From assembly GCA_900543155.1 (NCBI GenBank), contig UQQN01000082.1, forward strand, positions 1-11,061: 11,061 bases of DNA, given 5' to 3'. Position 1 is the stretch's first letter; each line of letters starts with the position of its first letter. The stretch comes from an uncultured Prevotella sp. (lineage in GTDB: Bacteria; Bacteroidota; Bacteroidia; Bacteroidales; Bacteroidaceae). The translations under genes and the position numbers were made by a program. The notes under the pieces were generated by a model. That model did not search any database. It had not been told where the DNA came from and worked only from the letters and a program-made list of their open reading frames with translations. Positions 7,164 to 11,061 of the stretch are shown piece by piece.

Positions 7164-7177
7164 TGAAGCATGCTTCA
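7164..7177. repeat. Perfect 14-bp palindrome
   Basis: TGAAGCATGCTTCA reads the same on both strands. It shares the GCATGC centre with the palindrome at 6803-6816. No promoter box lies next to it, and its function is unknown. Confidence 0.4.
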
Positions 7178-7243
7178 GAGTGCGAAAAAATAGTTCTTTT
7201 TTATTGACGCATAAAAAGCAGTAGAAGTACTTTTAGATTTCGC

Positions 7244-7273
7244 ACACCTCTCATCTAAAGGTGTATTTTTTTT
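7244..7273 (+). terminator. Intrinsic terminator candidate
   Basis: ACACCT (7244-7249) pairs with AGGTGT (7259-7264) with a 9-nt loop, followed by A and eight T (7266-7273). The stem and T-run suit an intrinsic terminator on the plus strand. It could end the transcript of the 62-aa gene, leaving a 3' region of over 200 nt, or that of an unseen small RNA. Confidence 0.47.
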
Positions 7274-7396
7274 GCAACGTGTACACGCCCTTGTTTTTTT
7301 GTGTAAGATTGTGCGTGATGGGTTTGATTTTGTTGAACTTCGCTGTATTAGCTTTTTATTTATTTTTCTTCTGTTTGGATATTTTAATACAAAAAT

Positions 7397-7468
7397 AAAG
7401 TGACAGGGTGACCGCGTTATTGTTGATAATCAAAGAGTTGCGCGGTCACTTGTCACTTGTCACTTTTT
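7397..7468 (+). terminator. Strong two-part hairpin with T-run
   Basis: TGACCGCG (7409-7416) pairs perfectly with CGCGGTCA (7441-7448). Outside it, AGTGACA (7399-7405) can pair with either of two tandem TGTCACT copies (7451-7457, 7458-7464), with small internal bulges. TTTTT follows. The loop has 24 nt. On the opposite strand the structure is also followed by T-rich sequence, so it could act both ways. No gene ends just before it on either strand, so it may close a small RNA or back up the element at 7244. Confidence 0.5.
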
Positions 7469-7640
7469 ATATATGTGCAGGTTTAAGCATTTTGCTTATA
7501 GAGTGAATGGGGGGATTATTTAGGGAATGAAGGTTGCTTAACTTAGAGTTTATTTAGTCTGTGATTTTGCGAATTTGTATGCGAGAATCGTACAATGGTT
7601 CTCAATTTTTGTAAAACAACCTAAAAAACTTGTTGGTTTT

Positions 7641-7672
7641 CTTGTATAAAACGCAAGATATTTATAACTTTG
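7641..7672 (+). promoter_or_regulatory. Muramidase gene promoter
   Basis: TAACTTTG (7665-7672) is an exact -7 box (TAnnTTTG). CTTG (7641-7644) is a three-of-four -33 box, 20 nt upstream. Transcription should start at about 7677, at or a few bases before the ATG codons at 7678 and 7684. This promoter also rules out the TTG start at 7630, because those bases would not be transcribed. Confidence 0.66.
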
Positions 7673-7677
7673 CAAGC

Positions 7678-8520
7678 ATGGATATGAAAAAGATTATCAA
7701 AAGCAACATACATAAAATTGGAGGATGCTTGTTGGCAGTAACTTTGTTCGTGTCAGCAGCGAGTCCTGTACAGGCGCGTAAAAAGGATAAGGTACATCAT
7801 GGTCAGGCTACGGTTGTTGTCTGTGATGAACCTGATGCGTTGGCTGCAAAATCAGTAGGCGAAAAGCGTATGATGCATGCAGCTGCCGTATTTATGCGTA
7901 CAAGCAATGCTCGCATCAATTCCAAGTATAAAGAAGGTATCGATGTGTCTCATTACCAGGGTAGTATTAACTGGGATGAGGTGGTTGATGGTACACCTAT
8001 TTCTTACGTTTATCTTAAAGCAACAGAGGGTGCTTCGCTTGTTGACGACACTTATGAGCGCAACTTGGCTGAAGCACGTCGTGTGGGTTTGAGTGTGGGT
8101 AGCTACCATTTTTACCGTCCTAATATCGATTGGAAGAAGCAGTTCGACAACATGACCTCGATTGTGAAGAGCGATGAGCAAGACCTTGTGCCTATTATCG
8201 ATATTGAACATCGTGGTTCTGTAAGCTCAGAAGCCTTTATCTCAGACCTTCGCTCGTTTATTGAAAAAGTGACAGAGTATTATGGCAAAAAGCCTTTGCT
8301 CTATACTTATCATAATTTTTATAATAGCTATTTGCAGGGTGAATTTACTGACTACCATTTTATGATAGCACGTTATCGTAGCGACTCTCCGACCCTTAAT
8401 GATGGCAAGGATTATATCATGTGGCAATATACCTCACGCGGTTCTATTCCTGGCATTCGCGGTCATGTAGATCGTTCGAAAATTATGGGTAGCTATTCGC
8501 TCAATCAGGTAATGATGTAA
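7678..8520 (+). CDS. Exported GH25 muramidase (lysozyme family)
   Basis: The protein has 280 residues from the ATG at 7678; a second ATG two codons later (7684) is equally possible. The N-terminus is basic (KKIIKSNIHK), then hydrophobic (residues 14-29), ending SPVQA-R, a Sec signal peptide with cleavage near 33/34. A linker of about 50 residues leads to a GH25 domain (about 85-275): EGIDVSHYQGSINW with Asp89, YLKATEGAS (112-120), GSYHFYRP (141-148), and the DxE motif VPIIDIE with Asp175 and the probable catalytic acid Glu177. YIMWQYTSRG and VDRS close the barrel. GH25 enzymes cleave the MurNAc-GlcNAc bond of peptidoglycan. In the periplasm it could remodel the wall; if secreted it could attack competitors. 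It is monocistronic, with its own promoter and a strong terminator, and no prophage genes lie nearby. Confidence 0.94.
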   Translation: MDMKKIIKSNIHKIGGCLLAVTLFVSAASPVQARKKDKVHHGQATVVVCDEPDALAAKSVGEKRMMHAAAVFMRTSNARINSKYKEGIDVSHYQGSINWDEVVDGTPISYVYLKATEGASLVDDTYERNLAEARRVGLSVGSYHFYRPNIDWKKQFDNMTSIVKSDEQDLVPIIDIEHRGSVSSEAFISDLRSFIEKVTEYYGKKPLLYTYHNFYNSYLQGEFTDYHFMIARYRSDSPTLNDGKDYIMWQYTSRGSIPGIRGHVDRSKIMGSYSLNQVMM

Positions 8521-8560
8521 AATAGCTTGTCATTTGGGTACTTTATGAGTCTATGCTCAT

Positions 8561-8642
8561 TTAGGAGTTTAAGAGTTTCAGTATAATGGGGTTGATTCTC
8601 AACCGCATATAGTTGTTACGCTCTTAAACTCCTAATTTTTTT
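8561..8642 (+). terminator. Muramidase gene terminator with hairpin in the loop
   Basis: TTAGGAGTTTAAGAG (8561-8575) is perfectly complementary to CTCTTAAACTCCTAA (8621-8635), followed by seven T (8636-8642). The 45-nt loop contains a second perfect 6-bp hairpin, GGTTGA-TTC-TCAACC (8590-8604). A further 5-bp hairpin (8545-8549 with 8556-8560) precedes the structure. It begins 41 nt past the muramidase stop. Strong stem and T-run support intrinsic termination. Confidence 0.77.
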
Positions 8643-8658
8643 CCGATGGTGTAAACAT

Positions 8659-8787
8659 TATCTCTGCTTCGCGAAGATAGACTGCGCGCTTACCTTGCAC
8701 TATTTTGCTTCGCGAAAATAGGCTACACCTCGATAATAAAAATGAAAGTCTTTTAGCCTTTCATTTTGTATTATGCTCGGTTTGCAC
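8659..8787 (+). repeat. 129-bp intergenic tandem repeat, copy 1
   Basis: This is the first copy of a 129-bp unit, differing from copy 2 at 3 positions by eye. The unit has two related halves, each with a CTTCGCGAA core (8667-8675, 8708-8716; 41 bp apart) followed by ATAG and CT. The unit ends with a 10-bp stem hairpin (8739-8748 with 8758-8767) and CTCGGTTTGCAC. Bases 8692-8708 match the guaA promoter core at 8994-9011 apart from one missing base. Noncoding. Confidence 0.92.
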
Positions 8788-8916
8788 TATCTCTGCTTCG
8801 CGAAGATAGGCTGCGCGCTCACCTTGCACCATTTTGCTTCGCGAAAATAGGCTACACCTCGATAATAAAAATGAAAGTCTTTTAGCCTTTCATTTTGTAT
8901 TATGCTCGGTTTGCAC
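8788..8916 (+). repeat. 129-bp intergenic tandem repeat, copy 2
   Basis: The second copy abuts copy 1 exactly. CTTCGCGAA cores lie at 8796-8804 and 8837-8845, and the hairpin at 8868-8877 with 8887-8896. At the junction with copy 1, TTTG (8765-8768) lies 19 nt before TATCTCTG (8788-8795), one base off a full promoter; the same is repeated at the junction with copy 3 (8894-8897 and 8917-8924). Bases 8815-8829 are identical to 8988-9002 next to the guaA -7 box. Near-identity with copy 1 suggests a recent duplication. Confidence 0.92.
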
Positions 8917-8944
8917 TATCTCTGCTTCGCGAAGATAGGCTGCG

Positions 8945-8989
8945 GCTCGGCATAGCAAAACAAAAAAATGCTTTTTTGTTTTGCTATGC
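8945..8989 (+). repeat. 44-bp insertion (8945-8988) with an 18-bp perfect hairpin
   Basis: Within the third repeat copy, the left arm (8950-8967, GCATAGC then AAAACAAAAAA) pairs perfectly with the right arm (8972-8989, TTTTTTGTTTTGCTATGC) around a 4-base loop. The right arm ends one base past the insertion and contains TTTG (8980-8983), the -33 box of the guaA promoter. If transcription enters from upstream, the hairpin with its T-rich arm might act as a terminator. Insertion in this copy, rather than loss in the others, is inferred. Confidence 0.75.
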
Positions 8990-9010
8990 GCTCACCTTGC
9001 ACTATCTTTG
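8980..9010 (+). promoter_or_regulatory. guaA promoter
   Basis: TTTG (8980-8983), 19 nt, and TATCTTTG (9003-9010) match the Bacteroidetes -33/-7 consensus exactly. The predicted start near 9015 gives a leader of about 20 nt to the ATG at 9035, too short for a riboswitch. The -33 box is in the arm of the inserted hairpin, and the spacer and -7 box are in repeat-derived sequence. Confidence 0.8.
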
Positions 9011-9034
9011 CACTAAATTACATATTTCTTACGT

Positions 9035-10645
9035 ATGCAACAGAAAATAATCATTCTCGATTTCGGTTCGCAAACAACACAACTTATTGGTCGTCGTTTG
9101 CGTGAACTCGATACTTTCTGCGAAATTCTGCCTTACAACAAGTTTCCGCACGATGATCCTTCGGTTATCGGTGTGATTCTTTCAGGTTCGCCTTATAGCG
9201 TATACGACCCTGAAGCATTTAAGGTAGATTTGAGTAATATCCGTGGTAAGTATCCTATTCTTGGCATTTGCTATGGTGCACAATATATGGCGCAAACTTA
9301 TGGCGGTAAAGTAGAACCTGCGGGTAGTCGCGAATATGGTCGTGCCAATCTTGAAAGCTTCGATCACGAGAATCCTCTATTCAAGGGCTTTGATGAGAAT
9401 TCTCAGGTGTGGATGAGCCATGGCGATACGATTACTGCCATTCCCGAAAACTTTAAGTGCATTGCTTCAACTTCGAAGGTGAAGTTTGCTGCTTATCAAG
9501 CAGAGAACGAAAAACTTTGGGGCGTACAGTTCCATCCCGAGGTGTTCCACTCATTGCAGGGTACACAGTTGCTAAAGAACTTTGTTGTAGACATTTGTGG
9601 TAGCCGCCAAGATTGGAGCGCGGCCTCATTTGTTGACACTACAGTAGCTGAGCTGAAAGCAGAGTTGGGCGATGACAAGGTAATCCTTGGTCTTTCGGGT
9701 GGTGTAGATAGCTCTGTTGCAGCCGTATTGCTTAATAAGGCTATTGGTAGCAACCTTACTTGTATCTTCGTAGATCATGGTATGCTTCGTAAAAACGAGT
9801 TCCGCGATGTAATGAACGATTACAAGTGCTTGGGCTTGAACGTGATTGGTGTAGATGCCAGCGAGAAGTTTTTTGCAGACCTTGCAGGTGTAACCGACCC
9901 CGAAGAAAAGCGTAAGATTATTGGTCGCGACTTTGTAGAGGTGTTTAATGCCGAAGCAAAGAAACAGACTGGTGCAAAGTGGTTGGCACAGGGTACAATC
10001 TATCCCGACCGCATTGAAAGCTTGAACATTACTGGTAAGGTTATTAAGAGTCACCATAATGTAGGTGGTCTGCCTAAGGAAATGAACTTGCAGCTTTGCG
10101 AACCTTTGAAATGGCTCTTTAAAGACGAAGTGCGTCGTGTAGGTCGTTCAATGGGTATGCCCGAGCATTTGATTACACGTCATCCTTTCCCCGGTCCTGG
10201 TTTGGCAGTACGCATCTTGGGTGATATTACACCTGAGAAGGTACGTATTTTGCAGGATGCTGATGATATCTATATCCGTGGTTTGCGCGATTATAAGGTA
10301 AAACTTAGTGGCGAAGAAGCACGTCGTGTATTGGCAGCAGGTGTTCCCGCAAATATGGAGAATGGCGAAATTGAAGTAAGTCTTTACGACCAAATTTGGC
10401 AAGCAGGCACTGTATTACTCTCTACTGTTCGTTCGGTAGGTGTTATGGGTGACGAACGTACCTATGAACACCCCGTAGCTTTGCGTGCAGTAACAAGTAC
10501 TGACGCAATGACTGCAGACTGGGCACATTTGCCTTACGACTTTATGGCTAAGGTGTCGAACGACATTATTAACCACGTAAAGGGTGTTAACCGTGTATGC
10601 TATGACATTTCGTCAAAACCACCTTCAACAATTGAGTGGGAATAA
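9035..10645 (+). CDS. guaA: GMP synthase (glutamine-hydrolysing)
   Basis: This cytoplasmic enzyme performs the last step of guanylate synthesis: XMP, ATP and glutamine give GMP. It has 536 residues. The N-terminal class I glutamine amidotransferase domain shows LDFGSQTTQLIGRR (8-21), the catalytic Cys79 in GICYGAQ, and His167/Glu169 in VQFHPEVFH. The ATP pyrophosphatase domain has the P-loop LSGGVDSS (220-227). The C-terminal dimerisation/XMP-binding domain includes HPFPGPGLAVRILG, VGVMGDERTYE, TADWAHLPYDF and the terminal KPPSTIEWE. Compared from memory with E. coli GuaA, there is an extra stretch of about 25 residues (about 421-449, SGEEARRVLAAGV...) before LYDQIWQAGT, which accounts for the slightly long size. 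It has its own promoter and terminator, so is probably monocistronic; no guaB or other purine gene is adjacent. Confidence 0.99.
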   Translation: MQQKIIILDFGSQTTQLIGRRLRELDTFCEILPYNKFPHDDPSVIGVILSGSPYSVYDPEAFKVDLSNIRGKYPILGICYGAQYMAQTYGGKVEPAGSREYGRANLESFDHENPLFKGFDENSQVWMSHGDTITAIPENFKCIASTSKVKFAAYQAENEKLWGVQFHPEVFHSLQGTQLLKNFVVDICGSRQDWSAASFVDTTVAELKAELGDDKVILGLSGGVDSSVAAVLLNKAIGSNLTCIFVDHGMLRKNEFRDVMNDYKCLGLNVIGVDASEKFFADLAGVTDPEEKRKIIGRDFVEVFNAEAKKQTGAKWLAQGTIYPDRIESLNITGKVIKSHHNVGGLPKEMNLQLCEPLKWLFKDEVRRVGRSMGMPEHLITRHPFPGPGLAVRILGDITPEKVRILQDADDIYIRGLRDYKVKLSGEEARRVLAAGVPANMENGEIEVSLYDQIWQAGTVLLSTVRSVGVMGDERTYEHPVALRAVTSTDAMTADWAHLPYDFMAKVSNDIINHVKGVNRVCYDISSKPPSTIEWE

Positions 10646-10723
10646 TAAATGGTGCTTTGTACTCTTAGTTGACTAGTGGAGATTTGATGCAAAGCTCATA
10701 ACAACTGCAAGATTACAAATATT

Positions 10724-10775
10724 TTAGACCTCAATTCAGACAGTTTAGTGCTTGGGTTGAGGTCTAATTATTTTT
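10724..10775 (+). terminator. guaA terminator
   Basis: TTAGACCTCAA (10724-10734) is perfectly complementary to TTGAGGTCTAA (10757-10767), with a 22-nt loop, followed by TTATTTTT (10768-10775). It lies 78 nt past the guaA stop codon. The perfect 11-bp stem and T-rich tail support intrinsic termination. Confidence 0.8.
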
Positions 10776-10893
10776 GGAGATTGTTGAGGAAGCAATATCT
10801 ATTTGGGTCCTCTTCCCCTAATTATGTGTCATTATAACGTGGTAATCCATTATAATAATAAACGCATAAAATGCCTCAATTTGTGTATTATTT

Positions 10894-10921
10894 TAATGGA
10901 TCACCCCTAACGGGTAGGGTG
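10894..10921 (+). repeat. Palindromic intergenic repeat, left copy
   Basis: TAATGGATCACCCC (10894-10907) is followed by TAACGGGTAGGGTG (10908-10921). The first 14 bp match the right copy at 13 positions. It can fold as CACCC...GGGTG; compared with the right copy the second arm is imperfect (two additional bases, TA). Confidence 0.6.
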
Positions 10922-11001
10922 TTCAAAATCCATAATATTTTTCGGCATGGTTTTGATGATGTTTTGATGTTATAAATGGTTGATATTCAACGAAAATAAA
11001 C

Positions 11002-11028
11002 ATGGCAAATACCACAATTCAGGTATAG
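11002..11028 (+). pseudogene. Possible 5' remnant of a small gene (8 codons)
   Basis: ATG at 11002 opens MANTTIQV and then a TAG stop. This N-terminus resembles, from memory, the first residues of RelB/DinJ-type (ribbon-helix-helix) antitoxins. The stop falls exactly where the right palindromic repeat region begins (11028). It may be an antitoxin gene interrupted by a repeat, or a chance frame; eight codons are too few to decide. Confidence 0.2.
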
Positions 11029-11031
11029 TTA

Positions 11032-11056
11032 TAATGGGTCACCCCGTTAGGGGTGA
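11032..11056 (+). repeat. Palindromic intergenic repeat, right copy
   Basis: TAATGGGTCACCCC (11032-11045) leads into a perfect hairpin, TCACCCC-GTTA-GGGGTGA (11039-11056). It matches the left copy at 10894 and is 138 bp away in the same orientation. The element resembles the short GC-rich palindromes of REP-type dispersed repeats. It may continue past the window end. Confidence 0.65.
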
Positions 11057-11061
11057 GATAA

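Larger units (their letters stand above)
7033..7640. other. Gene-free, hairpin-rich intergenic region
   Basis: About 600 bp between the 62-aa gene and the muramidase promoter show no convincing coding frame on either strand. The stretch holds short direct repeats, a 14-bp and a 10-bp palindrome (the latter CGTGTACACG at 7278-7287), and three hairpin-plus-T-run elements, listed separately. Bases 7290-7400 and 7470-7640 are AT-rich and show nothing I can name. It might encode a small RNA or be the residue of lost genes. Confidence 0.5.
8917..9011 (+). repeat. Partial third repeat copy, interrupted and fused to the guaA promoter
   Basis: Bases 8917-8944 follow copy 2 (CTTCGCGAA core at 8925-8933). 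Then 44 bp (8945-8988) are present that copies 1 and 2 lack, after which CGCTCACCTTGCAC (8989-9002) resumes the unit. Similarity ends in the guaA -7 region (TATCTTTGC, 9003-9011). The guaA promoter therefore sits inside repeat sequence. Confidence 0.85.
10776..11061. other. Gene-free right end with palindromic repeats
   Basis: No convincing gene is seen. The region contains two related palindromic elements (listed separately) and inverted AT-rich 9-mers (CATTATAAC at 10830-10838 and GTTATAATG at 11028-11036). It also has a short TTTTGATG direct repeat (10951-10958, 10962-10969) and an 8-codon reading frame at 11002. The window ends inside this region, so its full nature is not visible. Confidence 0.5.

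Noticed and set aside
6860..7171. Minus-strand frame of about 100 codons opposite the 62-aa gene.
   Set aside because: It overlaps the better supported gene and hairpin sequence, has no promoter, and its protein shows no domain-like pattern.
7630..7677. TTG start for the muramidase, adding 16 residues.
   Set aside because: This stretch contains the -33 and -7 promoter boxes and would not be in the mRNA; the ATG at 7678 begins a normal signal peptide.
7678..8520. Muramidase as a phage endolysin marking a prophage.
   Set aside because: It has a Sec signal peptide, its own host-type promoter and terminator, and no holin, tail or integrase genes nearby.
8659..8940. CRISPR array, because of regularly spaced CTTCGCGAA cores.
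   Set aside because: The spacing alternates 41 and 88 bp, the sequence between cores is itself repeated, and there are no cas genes; it is a tandem repeat.
9003..9034. Guanine riboswitch or PurR-type control in front of guaA.
   Set aside because: The predicted leader is about 20 nt, too short for a purine riboswitch, and no riboswitch core or PurR-type operator was seen.
10894..11056. Integron attC-like sites, suggested by CCCTAAC / GTTAGGG at the palindrome centres.
   Set aside because: The bases do not fit the GTTRRRY / RYYYAAC core (wrong purine/pyrimidine at the ends) and there is no integrase or gene cassette in view.

Overview
The window looks like chromosomal DNA from a Bacteroidales bacterium, most likely Prevotellaceae (Prevotella-like). 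Three things support this. Several genes are preceded by the Bacteroidetes promoter type (TTTG, about 19-20 nt, TAnnTTTG), and no start has a convincing Shine-Dalgarno sequence. Phosphoglycerate kinase carries the long charged insertion I associate with Bacteroidales enzymes. The secreted and lipoprotein genes also fit that group. The genus is inference from memory; no search was run.

Left part (1-5193, minus strand): four genes read right to left, namely a substrate-binding-like lipoprotein, a large cytoplasmic TPR protein, a secreted alpha/beta-hydrolase and a YgjP-like zinc metallopeptidase. Gaps are 72, 52 and 8 nt, and no clear internal promoter is visible, so they may form one transcript. 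Just upstream is a long-armed hairpin followed by a T-run (5222-5332). It probably ends pgk transcription and may gate the four-gene cluster.

Middle part (5391-7032): pgk (minus) and a 62-aa protein gene (plus) diverge from a shared region of about 200 bp. Both have promoters of the Bacteroidetes type. The small gene's -7 box is fused to a perfect 14-bp palindrome.

Right part (7033-11061, plus strand): a 645-bp gene-free stretch rich in hairpins leads to an exported GH25 muramidase with a promoter so close to the start that the mRNA may be almost leaderless. Its terminator is a 15-bp perfect stem with a second hairpin in the loop. Next comes an array of about 2.3 copies of a 129-bp repeat running directly into the guaA promoter. 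Each copy contains degenerate versions of that promoter. The last copy carries a 44-bp hairpin insertion that supplies the -33 box. guaA (GMP synthetase) follows with a clear terminator. The final 286 bp hold palindromic repeats and a possible 8-codon gene remnant.

The genes themselves are mostly housekeeping or conserved accessory functions. I did not find a recognisable undescribed multi-gene system. The most unusual material is the promoter-bearing repeat array in front of guaA, the hairpin/promoter overlap after pgk, and a four-cysteine cluster in phosphoglycerate kinase.
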